Below, one piece after another: positions 26,476-34,148 of a stretch of DNA of 64,000 nucleotides. This DNA is from [Pasteurella] aerogenes. GTDB taxonomy: Bacteria > Pseudomonadota > Gammaproteobacteria > Enterobacterales > Pasteurellaceae. Under the pieces are notes generated by a model, which worked only from the letters and a program-made list of their open reading frames with translations, was not told the origin of the DNA and ran no database searches. The position numbers and the translations under genes are program-made. The first letter of the stretch is position 1, and each line of letters starts with the position of its first letter. The DNA lies in the NCBI GenBank assembly GCA_900637275.1, contig LR134362.1, positions 1,178,001-1,242,000 on the forward strand, in the 5' to 3' direction.

Positions 26476-27762
26476 ATGTCTGAATTAACTGCAAAACTGA
26501 TATTAACTGATGGACGTGAACTAGAACTTCCTGTACATAAAGGTACTCTAGGTTATGATGCTGTAGATGTGCAATCCTTGGTGAAAAATAAACTTTTCAC
26601 TTTTGACCCTGGATTTATGTCAACAGCGTCTTGTGTATCGGAGATAACTTATATTGACGGTGATAACGGAATCTTGTTACACAGAGGCTACTCAATAGCT
26701 GATTTAGCTGAAAATGCCGACTATCTTGAAGTTTCTTATCTACTCTTATTCGGTGAACGCCCTAACAAAGAAGAATACCAGAATTTCCGTCAACTCGTCA
26801 CCCGCCACTCCCTTGTCCATGAGCAAATTTCCCGTTTCTTCCACGGTTTCCGTCGAGACTCTCACCCAATGGCAATTATGTGCGGGGTAAGTGGTGCGCT
26901 AGCAGCGTTCTACCATGACTCCCTAGATATCAATAATATCAATCACCGTGAAATTACCGCCATTCGCCTATTAGCTAAAATGCCTACTTTAGCGGCAATG
27001 TGTTATAAATATTCAATGGGTCAACCATTTATGTATCCGCAAAATCACCTTTCTTACGCAGGTAATTTTTTGCACATGATGTTTGCCACCCCATGTGAAC
27101 CTTATGTTGTCAATCCGGTATTAGAACGTGCAATGGATACGATTTTCACGCTTCATGCTGATCATGAACAAAACGCATCTACCTCAACTGTTCGTACCGC
27201 CGCCTCCTCCGGCGCCAACCCATTTGCTTGTATTGCGGCAGGTATCGCCTCATTGTGGGGACCTTCACATGGTGGCGCAAATGAAGCCTGTATTAATATG
27301 CTAGAAGAAATCGGTAGCGTAGATCGCATCCCTGAATTTATCGCGCGAGCTAAAGATAAAAACGATCCATTCCGCTTGATGGGCTTTGGTCACCGTGTAT
27401 ATAAAAATTATGACCCACGTGCAAAAGTGATGCGCCAAACCTGCCATGATGTCCTCAAAGAGCTTAATATTAAAAATCCACTCTTTGAAGTGGCAATGGA
27501 GCTTGAACGTATTGCGCTTGAAGATCAATACTTTATCGATCATAAACTCTATCCAAATGTGGACTTTTATTCCGGTATTATCCTTAAAGCAATCGGCATT
27601 CCAACATCCATGTTCACCGTAATTTTCGCTTTAGCAAGAACTGTTGGTTGGATCTCCCATTGGAAAGAAATGTTCAAACCAGGCAATATGAAAATCGTGC
27701 GTCCACGTCAACTTTATCGTGGTGAAAAACAACGACCATTTGAGCCATTGGACAAAGATTAA
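26476..27762 (+). CDS. gltA: Citrate synthase, type II
   Basis: This 428-residue enzyme condenses oxaloacetate and acetyl-CoA. The N-terminal beta-rich part, LTDGRELELPVHKGTLG, marks the Gram-negative hexameric, NADH-sensitive type. Catalytic residues are the His in GPSHGGANEA, the His in GFGHRVYKNYDPRA and the Asp in PNVDFYSG. GltA is not found in H. influenzae, so its presence here beside sucABCD shows a more complete TCA cycle. A USS terminator follows. Confidence 0.98.
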   Translation: MSELTAKLILTDGRELELPVHKGTLGYDAVDVQSLVKNKLFTFDPGFMSTASCVSEITYIDGDNGILLHRGYSIADLAENADYLEVSYLLLFGERPNKEEYQNFRQLVTRHSLVHEQISRFFHGFRRDSHPMAIMCGVSGALAAFYHDSLDINNINHREITAIRLLAKMPTLAAMCYKYSMGQPFMYPQNHLSYAGNFLHMMFATPCEPYVVNPVLERAMDTIFTLHADHEQNASTSTVRTAASSGANPFACIAAGIASLWGPSHGGANEACINMLEEIGSVDRIPEFIARAKDKNDPFRLMGFGHRVYKNYDPRAKVMRQTCHDVLKELNIKNPLFEVAMELERIALEDQYFIDHKLYPNVDFYSGIILKAIGIPTSMFTVIFALARTVGWISHWKEMFKPGNMKIVRPRQLYRGEKQRPFEPLDKD

Positions 27763-27784
27763 TTTTTTATTATGACGTTATAAC

Positions 27785-27815
27785 AAAAGTGCGGTCAAAA
27801 ATGACCGCACTTTTT
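27785..27815 (+). terminator. USS-pair terminator after gltA
   Basis: AAAAGTGCGGTCA and TGACCGCACTTTT form a 13-bp stem with a 4-base loop, followed by T. It is a strong rho-independent terminator. The convergent gene at 27835 may use it too. Confidence 0.85.
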
Positions 27816-27834
27816 CATGAAATTAATTGACTAA

Positions 27835-28254
27835 TTAATTATTACTCACTTTTTGCATCACATTAGATTTGGCTTTTTTTACTTTTTTAGTCGCATTAGA
27901 AGCCTTTTTATTGGCTTTGACCACTTTATCTTTTGCTGAATTTTTTACAGCTTTTGCTTTTGTATCCATGTGTGATTTTTGAGATTTTGCCACCTCTTTT
28001 ACTGAATTTGCTTTTTCCGCGGTTCCCGATTTCATTGTAGTAGCTTTATCCGACATCCCTTGTTTTGCCATTTCCATTTTATCTTGAACGGCAGAAATTT
28101 TATCCGTTGCTACTGATTTGGCTTCATTTACCACGGTTTCTTTAGCTGCTTGCGCTGAGGATTCCATCATGCTTGCCGGATTTTGTGATGCCAGCGCACT
28201 CATCGAAATCATCAAAGCAACACTTGTCGCCAAAACCGATTTTAAAATATTCAT
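27835..28254 (-). CDS. Exported Lys/Ala-rich protein of unknown function
   Basis: This 139-residue protein has a clear signal peptide (MNILKSVLATSVALMISMSALA, cleavage after ALA). The mature part is almost entirely charged and Ala-rich: first a mixed stretch (MMESSAQAAKETVVNEAKS), then Lys-rich with repeated KAxxN/KKA units, such as AKAVKNSAKDKVVKANKKASN. It resembles the histone H1/HU tail in composition, but it is exported. It is probably helical or disordered, with no catalytic motif or cysteine. It might bind DNA, polyanions or the cell surface; I do not recognise a family. A LacI-type palindrome lies 104 bases upstream of its start. Confidence 0.7.
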   Translation of the reverse strand: MNILKSVLATSVALMISMSALASQNPASMMESSAQAAKETVVNEAKSVATDKISAVQDKMEMAKQGMSDKATTMKSGTAEKANSVKEVAKSQKSHMDTKAKAVKNSAKDKVVKANKKASNATKKVKKAKSNVMQKVSNN

Positions 28255-28357
28255 AAAAAACTCCTATTTAATTTTTACATTATTTTTTGTTATGAAAGAC
28301 ATAACGACTCTTTATTACTATTGCTAAACCTATCCCTCTAAAACCCATTTAGCAAGA

Positions 28358-28369
28358 TGAAACGTTTCA
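28358..28369. promoter_or_regulatory. LacI-family-type palindrome (Cra/FruR-like)
   Basis: TGAAACGTTTCA is a perfect 12-base palindrome identical to the core of the Cra/FruR consensus. It lies 104 bases upstream of the leftward Lys/Ala-rich gene and 386 bases upstream of the TAXI gene. Which regulator binds is unknown. Confidence 0.5.
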
Positions 28370-28650
28370 GCTAATATATTCAACAATAATATTTACACCT
28401 GTGTGGACTTACATTTCTGCATACTTAATTTCCAAAAATACCAATCACGATTTCGTCAGCCTGTCTTTAACTAAGTGATACATCACACTTAAAGCCATCG
28501 CGAAATATGTTCCTTAGACAATCCTGCGTATTAATAAGTTTCGACTTTAAACAGAAAATGGGTAAATAATTTTGAATTAAAAATTAATTTTTACTGTCAC
28601 TCATAAATGAACTATATGTAAATTTTTTGTTAAACAGCTCATAAATTTAA

Positions 28651-28666
28651 AAGAAAACGATTGCAT
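28651..28666. promoter_or_regulatory. PurR-like site upstream of the TAXI binding protein
   Basis: AAGAAAACGATTGCAT matches 12 of 16 positions of the PurR consensus ACGCAAACGTTTGCGT, including the ACG and TTGC core parts. It is about 90 bases upstream of the TAXI gene start. Confidence 0.4.
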
Positions 28667-28754
28667 AAAAATAAATTCTCCTGTATATCTTCATATTGTC
28701 TATTTATTGTAAAAGACACAACATCAATAAATACCTATCTATAGGAGCTATATA

Positions 28755-29714
28755 ATGAAAAAACTGTTTAAACTTTCTCTTATCGCCGGTATTGCAGCAA
28801 CTTCCTTTGCAGTACAAGCTGAAGATCAATTTGTCACTATCGGTACCGGTGGTCAAACCGGCGTTTATTACGTGGTAGGTCAATCTATTTGTCAATTAGT
28901 AAACCGTGATACCGCAAAAACGAATATTAAATGTAATGCTCCTTCAACCGGTGCGTCTGTTGCAAACTTAAATGCCATTGCCGCACATCAAATGGAAATG
29001 GGAATTGCACAATCCGACTGGCAATACCATGCTTATAATGGTTCAAGCTCTTTTGAAGGTAAGAAAAATGATAAATTACGTGCGGTTTTCTCAATCCATC
29101 CGGAACCATTCACATTAATGGCGCGTGATGATGCGAATATTCAAAGTTTTGACGATTTAAAAGGTAAACGTGTGAATGTGGGCGATCCGGGTTCTGGTAC
29201 TCGTGCCACAATGAACGTTATCCTTGCAGCGAAAGGCTGGACAGATAAAGAATTTAAAGTTGCTTCCGAATTAAAACCAGCGGAAATGGCGTCGGTTATG
29301 TGTGATAACAACTTAGATGCAATTACCTATAACGTGGGTCACCCAAATGGCGCATTAAAAGAAGCGGCAGCCTCTTGTAATGCCCACTTAGTACCAATTA
29401 CCGGTCCTGAAATTGATAAATTAGTCGCGGATAACCCGTACTATGCGAAAGCAACTATTCCGGGCGGTTTATATAAAGGTACCGATAATCCTGTTGATAC
29501 TTTCGGGGTGTATGCCACCTTAGTGACATCTGCTGATGTTGATGCCGATCGCGTTTACGCCGTAGTCAAAGCGGTTTTTGATAATTTTGATCGTTTCAAA
29601 CGCTTACATCCAGCATTTGAAAACTTAAAAGAAGAGGAAATGATTAAAAACGCACTTTCCGCACCATTACACGAAGGCGCAATTCGTTACTATAAAGAAC
29701 GTGGTTGGCTGTAA
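28755..29714 (+). CDS. TAXI-family TRAP transporter periplasmic binding protein
   Basis: This 319-residue protein has a signal peptide (about residues 1-22, ending VQA) and the TAXI fold: FVTIGTGGQTGVYYVVGQSI near the N-terminus, KCNAPSTGASVANLNAI, and GKRVNVGDPGSGTRATMNVIL near 140-160. It captures a substrate in the periplasm for the permease encoded next. TAXI systems often take up dicarboxylates or glutamate-like acids; the substrate here is not readable. A strong GGAGC ribosome site precedes it. Confidence 0.95.
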   Translation: MKKLFKLSLIAGIAATSFAVQAEDQFVTIGTGGQTGVYYVVGQSICQLVNRDTAKTNIKCNAPSTGASVANLNAIAAHQMEMGIAQSDWQYHAYNGSSSFEGKKNDKLRAVFSIHPEPFTLMARDDANIQSFDDLKGKRVNVGDPGSGTRATMNVILAAKGWTDKEFKVASELKPAEMASVMCDNNLDAITYNVGHPNGALKEAAASCNAHLVPITGPEIDKLVADNPYYAKATIPGGLYKGTDNPVDTFGVYATLVTSADVDADRVYAVVKAVFDNFDRFKRLHPAFENLKEEEMIKNALSAPLHEGAIRYYKERGWL

Positions 29715-29732
29715 TCTTCACGGATAAAAAAG

Positions 29733-29760
29733 AGGCAGACTTAAGTGTTCTGCCTTTTTC
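29733..29760 (+). terminator. Intra-operon terminator between TAXI protein and permease
   Basis: AGGCAGA (29733-29739) and TCTGCCT (29749-29755) form a stem with a 9-base loop, followed by TTTTTC. Partial termination here would give more binding protein than permease. Confidence 0.75.
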
Positions 29761-29812
29761 CGTTTAATAAAAACAATATCATAATCACGTTTACTATTAT
29801 TCAGGAGATTTT

Positions 29813-32458
29813 ATGTCTGTAAAATCGGAAGCTATGGGGTATGATGATCTTCAAGATATGGTCGCCTCTAACGATTCAGGCGGTCGTAATCCAGCTGGAT
29901 TTACCAAAAACTTGATCATCGTCACCGCTATTTTGTGGTCTTTATTTCAACTCTATTACACCTCCCCTTTTTCATTTTGGTTACAAGAAGTCATTCGTAG
30001 CTGGGGTTGGGATTTAAATGTCGTCATTGACGATACCAAAGCACGTTCTATTCACTTGGCATTTGCTTTATTCCTTGCCTATTTATCTTTCCCCGCATTT
30101 GCCAGCTCGCCGAAACACCGCGTACCTTATCAAGATTGGCTATTTGCCACCTTGGGCGCATTTTTAGGCGCGTATTATATTTTCTTCTATGAAGGCTTAG
30201 TCACTCGTTTCGGCGCACCGAATATGCAAGATATTATCGCCGGCTGTTTAGGAATTATCCTATTACTGGAAGCCTGTCGACGTAGTCTTGGTTTACCTTT
30301 GGTCATTATCGCCACAGTATTTTTATTATATAACTACTTTGGACAATACTTGCCGACAAACTGGATCATCAGTCACCGCTCCGGCTCATTATCACAAATT
30401 ATCAATCAACAATGGGTCACCACCGAAGGCGTTTTTGGCGTCGCACTCGGCGTATCCACCAAATATGTCTTTTTATTCGTACTTTTCGGTGCATTATTAG
30501 ATAAAGCCGGTGCTGGTAACTATTTTATTAAAACCGCCTTTGCTTATTTAGGGCATTTACGTGGCGGTCCAGCGAAAGCTGCTGTTGTTTCTTCTGGATT
30601 AACCGGATTAATTTCCGGTTCCTCGATCGCCAACGTGGTCACCACAGGTACCTTTACCATCCCAATGATGAAACGCGTAGGTTTTTCCGCGGAAAAAGCA
30701 GGCGCCGTTGAGGTTGCATCTTCGGTCAACGGGCAAATTATGCCTCCGGTAATGGGCGCTGCGGCATTCTTGATGATTGAATATGTCAATATGCCATACA
30801 GTCAATTAATCGTACACGCAGCTTTACCGGCGCTAATTTCGTATATCGCCTTAATTTATATCGTACATTTAGAAGCCTTAAAATTAAACTTACACGGTTT
30901 GCCAAGAACCGATCCGCCAAATCCACTGTTAGTTACTTTATTAAGAATTGTTACCACAATTTTAGTCGTTATTGGTTTAGTTATCGCAGTGAATTTCTCC
31001 TTAGGCTGGATCAAAGTCATCGCTCCAGATTATGCGTTTATCATTGTTTGTGCATTATTGACACTTATTTATTTGCTACTAATCCGTCGCGTTGCCAAAT
31101 TTCCGGATCTTGAAATTGATGATCCAAATGCTCCGGTAGTCAAATTGCCATCAGCAAAACCAACCGTCAATGCTGGTTTACATTTCTTAATTCCAGTTGT
31201 CATTTTAATTTGGTGTTTGATGGTAGAAATGCTTTCTCCAGGGCTTTCCGCATTCTGGGGAACCGTTGCCCTCGCGGTCATTTTAATTACACAACGCCCA
31301 CTTCTAAATCTGTTCCGCAAACAACCTGTCAGCAAAAAAGACTTCACTGACGGAGTAAAAAACCTAGTAGACGGATTAGAGGCTGGCGCTAGAAATATGA
31401 TCGGTATTGGGATTGCAACAGCTACAGCGGGGATTATCGTTGGTGTGGTTTCGCTTACCGGCTTTGGTGTACAACTTTCCGGTATTATCGAAATGCTCTC
31501 CATGGGTAACATTTTATTAATGTTAATTTTGGTAGCCATTTTCAGCTTGATTTTAGGCATGGGCTTGCCGACAACTGCCAACTATATTGTGGTTTCGTCC
31601 TTGATGGCATTGGTTATCATCGAAGTAGGCAAACAAAACGGATTAATTGTTCCATTGATTGCGGTACATTTATTCGTCTTCTACTTCGGTATTATGGCAG
31701 ACGTCACCCCACCTGTCGGGTTAGCCTCCTTTGCCGCCGCGGCAGTATCCGGTGGTAATCCAATCAAAACTGGTATGGTCGCTTTCTTCTATAGTTTAAG
31801 AACTGCGATTTTACCATTCTTATTTATCTTTAATACGGATTTATTGCTGATTGATGTCGGTTGGGCAAAAGGAACACTGGTCGCCATTGTTTCGACAATT
31901 GCTATATTAGCCTTTACCGCCGCCACAATGAACCATCTATTTATCAAAAATAAATGGTGGGAGACCGCACTTTTGGTACTTGGTGCCTTTATCATTTTCC
32001 GTCCGGGCTTTTTCATGGAATATGTTTCACCAACATCACGCCATATTGAGCCAACGCATATAACCGAAGCACTAAGTGAAACGCCTGTCGGCAAAAATAT
32101 TATGCTTAAAGTTTCCGGTGTCAACCAATATGGTAAAGAAGTGGAATTTTATTCCCAATTAAACGTTCCAAACGGTGATAGCGGCGAAGAACGCTTGAAA
32201 AACTTAGGATTAACCTTACTGGATACGGGAGATAAAATTGAAGTTGATGGTAACGAAATCCATAAAGTGATTATTGATATGGTCGAAATTGATTCTCCGG
32301 CAGCGAAAGCCGGCTTAAACTGGGATCAAACCTTATTAGAAGTCGCTTTACCATTGGAATCATTACCGAAAGAATGGATGTTTATCCCGGGATTATGCAT
32401 CATCTTTGCTACCGGTTGGAGCCAACGCCGCAGGGCAAGAAAACTAGAACAACAGTAA
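29813..32458 (+). CDS. TRAP transporter fused permease, DctQM type
   Basis: This 881-residue inner-membrane protein fuses the small (DctQ) and large (DctM) TRAP subunits, as is usual for TAXI systems. Many hydrophobic helices are visible from residue about 30. DctM signatures include GGPAKAAVVSSGLTGLISGSS and SVNGQIMPPVMGAAAFLM near 260-320, and GMGLPTTANYIVVSSLMA near 580. The last 160 residues after the final helices are soluble, with a KVSGVNQYGKEVEF segment resembling the DUF3394 C-terminus; I infer this. It couples uptake to an ion gradient. Confidence 0.95.
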   Translation: MSVKSEAMGYDDLQDMVASNDSGGRNPAGFTKNLIIVTAILWSLFQLYYTSPFSFWLQEVIRSWGWDLNVVIDDTKARSIHLAFALFLAYLSFPAFASSPKHRVPYQDWLFATLGAFLGAYYIFFYEGLVTRFGAPNMQDIIAGCLGIILLLEACRRSLGLPLVIIATVFLLYNYFGQYLPTNWIISHRSGSLSQIINQQWVTTEGVFGVALGVSTKYVFLFVLFGALLDKAGAGNYFIKTAFAYLGHLRGGPAKAAVVSSGLTGLISGSSIANVVTTGTFTIPMMKRVGFSAEKAGAVEVASSVNGQIMPPVMGAAAFLMIEYVNMPYSQLIVHAALPALISYIALIYIVHLEALKLNLHGLPRTDPPNPLLVTLLRIVTTILVVIGLVIAVNFSLGWIKVIAPDYAFIIVCALLTLIYLLLIRRVAKFPDLEIDDPNAPVVKLPSAKPTVNAGLHFLIPVVILIWCLMVEMLSPGLSAFWGTVALAVILITQRPLLNLFRKQPVSKKDFTDGVKNLVDGLEAGARNMIGIGIATATAGIIVGVVSLTGFGVQLSGIIEMLSMGNILLMLILVAIFSLILGMGLPTTANYIVVSSLMALVIIEVGKQNGLIVPLIAVHLFVFYFGIMADVTPPVGLASFAAAAVSGGNPIKTGMVAFFYSLRTAILPFLFIFNTDLLLIDVGWAKGTLVAIVSTIAILAFTAATMNHLFIKNKWWETALLVLGAFIIFRPGFFMEYVSPTSRHIEPTHITEALSETPVGKNIMLKVSGVNQYGKEVEFYSQLNVPNGDSGEERLKNLGLTLLDTGDKIEVDGNEIHKVIIDMVEIDSPAAKAGLNWDQTLLEVALPLESLPKEWMFIPGLCIIFATGWSQRRRARKLEQQ

Positions 32459-32468
32459 TATCGTAAAA

Positions 32469-32495
32469 GAGGCTATCAAACAGATAGCCTCGTTT
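32469..32495 (+). terminator. Hairpin after the TRAP permease
   Basis: AGGCTATC (32470-32477) and GATAGCCT (32483-32490) form an 8-bp stem, followed by CGTTTA. The T tract is short, so it may be a weak terminator that lets the uspA gene be co-transcribed. Confidence 0.6.
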
Positions 32496-32516
32496 ATGCC
32501 GAAAAAAGGATTATTT

Positions 32517-32942
32517 ATGTATAAAAAACTCTTAATTGCCATTGATCTTAATCATCTCGATAGCGCCAAATTTGTTGTGGATACTGCGCTTAACCTGACC
32601 AATCATAATCCAGAGGCGATTTATCGCGTTGTATCGATTATCGAACCGGTGGATGATAGCTTTATTTCCGCCTTTTTACCGAAAAACTTCGATAAGTCGG
32701 TGATTGAAGAAGCCAATAAAGCGCTACATCATTTTACGCAAACCCATTTTCCTGCACAGGCAAAAGTACAACACATTGTTGCCCACGGTACGATTTATGA
32801 AGAAATTAATCGTATTGCAGATGAAAAAGCGGTAGATCTGATTATTATGTTAGCAAGCAGTAAACCAAATGCCAAAGGACTAAGCAGTAATACGGTTAAA
32901 GTGGCACGTAACAGCACTAAACCGATTTTAATTTTAAAATAA
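32517..32942 (+). CDS. UspA-family universal stress protein
   Basis: This 141-residue protein starts at 32517 (MYKKLLIAIDLNHLDSAK) behind AAAAAAGGA; a longer frame from 32496 is less likely. It has the Usp alpha/beta fold with IVAHGTIYEEINRIADEKAVDLIIM and a final strand STKPILILK. The usual ATP-binding GxxGxxxxS/T loop of UspA is replaced by ASSKPNAKGLSSNTVKV, which looks incomplete, so nucleotide binding is uncertain. Usp genes often accompany TRAP transporters (TeaD-type regulators), which fits its place directly after the permease. Confidence 0.9.
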   Translation: MYKKLLIAIDLNHLDSAKFVVDTALNLTNHNPEAIYRVVSIIEPVDDSFISAFLPKNFDKSVIEEANKALHHFTQTHFPAQAKVQHIVAHGTIYEEINRIADEKAVDLIIMLASSKPNAKGLSSNTVKVARNSTKPILILK

Positions 32943-32943
32943 A

Positions 32944-32988
32944 GCAAAAAGTGCGGTGAAAATTTTGCTTTTTTTCACCGCACTTTGC
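32944..32988. terminator. USS-pair terminator between uspA and emrA
   Basis: GCAAAAAGTGCGGTGAAAA (32944-32962) pairs with TTTTTCACCGCACTTTGC (32971-32988) in an unusually long stem of about 18 bases. It serves the convergent uspA and emrA genes. Confidence 0.85.
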
Positions 32989-32999
32989 CATCTTATTTG

Positions 33000-34136
33000 T
33001 TAATTCACATCAATTTCCACTTCAACCGACATGCCCGGAATAATACGTTCTAATTCTTCCTGATTTGGCTCAAATTCGATTTTTATCGGAATACGCTGTG
33101 CAATTTTCACAAAGTTTCCCGTGCCGCTATCCGCTTTAATCAAACTAAATTCTGAAGCCGTTGCTGGCGAAAACTCGGTTACTTTTCCAGTAAATTTCTT
33201 ACCGCCCAAGCCATCAACAAAAATTGTCACATTTTGTCCAATGCGCACCCGATCCGTATCCGCTTCACGCACATTAGCGATGACCCAATTACGGTTTGGA
33301 ACTAAATACATCAACTGTGTTCCCACAGAAACATACTGCCCTACCCGCACGCTAACTTGACTTAATCGCCCATTTCCCGGCGCATAGATTACCGTATGTT
33401 TAAGATCCTGTTGTGCCAATTCTAACGTAGCTTGGGCATTATCTACTGACGCAATCAGATTTTTTTCCGTCATATCCACATTTAATAAATCTTGTTGAGC
33501 GATATGCAACTGCTCATTTGCTTGCAACAATGCCGCATTTGCTTGTTGATAATTATTGTTTGCCTGATCTAATTCCCGTTTCGATACGGATTTAGTTTTA
33601 TATAATGCATTAACCCGCTTTTGTTCAATATCAGCAAGTTTAAATTGCGCTTTCGCACTGTCAATTGCCGCTTGACGTAAGCTCAAGGTAGCTTGAGCCG
33701 CAACGCGCGTTTGCGGAACCCGTTCTAATGCAGCTTGCTGTGCTTTCAGATTGGCTTCAGCCTGTGCTACTTTCGCCACATAGGTTTCATCATCAATCAC
33801 CGCCAGAGGCTGATCTTTATCGACTTGTGCAAAATCTTGTACCGGTACTTCTTTAATATAACCCGCAACTTTAGGGCTAATTAGCGTGACCTGTCCTCTG
33901 ACATAAGCATTATTGGTATAGACCGTATTTAAGGAAAAAGGCGGCAAACGCCAAATATAAAACACCACAGAAATTGCAAAAATCAATGCGATAATAAAAA
34001 TCACCATACTCAAACGATGTTTTTTCGGCACCCATTTTTCTGCCGGAACAGATTGCGGCGCTTGTGATTGAGGAGCTGATGCTTGCGCATTAGGCTTATT
34101 TTCTGGACCTGCAGAAGTATTCGTTGATTGTTCCAT
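33000..34136 (-). CDS. emrA: HlyD/EmrA-family membrane fusion protein of a multidrug efflux pump
   Basis: This 378-residue periplasmic adaptor has a soluble Ala/Gln/Pro-rich N-terminus, one membrane helix at about 43-65, a lipoyl-like segment (VTLISPKVAGYIKEVPVQDF), a long coiled-coil hairpin (about 120-230) and a second lipoyl half (VIYAPGNGRLSQVSVRVGQYV). It links the MFS pump to an outer-membrane channel of the TolC type, which is not in the window. It is 12 bases downstream of the MFS gene. Confidence 0.88.
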   Translation of the reverse strand: MEQSTNTSAGPENKPNAQASAPQSQAPQSVPAEKWVPKKHRLSMVIFIIALIFAISVVFYIWRLPPFSLNTVYTNNAYVRGQVTLISPKVAGYIKEVPVQDFAQVDKDQPLAVIDDETYVAKVAQAEANLKAQQAALERVPQTRVAAQATLSLRQAAIDSAKAQFKLADIEQKRVNALYKTKSVSKRELDQANNNYQQANAALLQANEQLHIAQQDLLNVDMTEKNLIASVDNAQATLELAQQDLKHTVIYAPGNGRLSQVSVRVGQYVSVGTQLMYLVPNRNWVIANVREADTDRVRIGQNVTIFVDGLGGKKFTGKVTEFSPATASEFSLIKADSGTGNFVKIAQRIPIKIEFEPNQEELERIIPGMSVEVEIDVN

Positions 34137-34148
34137 AATATATTTTCC

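Larger units (their letters stand above)
28255..28754. other. 500-base intergenic region upstream of the TRAP genes
   Basis: No gene is supported. The divergent flanking genes both start from here, so it must hold two promoters. Visible motifs are the palindrome TGAAACGTTTCA (28358-28369) and AAGAAAACGATTGCAT (28651-28666), both LacI-family-like, and a GTGAT-AC-ATCAC inverted repeat at about 28475-28486 of unclear meaning. Confidence 0.6.

Noticed and set aside
28473..28490. CRP or FNR site at GTGATACATCAC
   Set aside because: The half-sites are separated by 2 bases (or 4 when counted as GTGA/TCAC), not the 6 or 4 needed by CRP or FNR.
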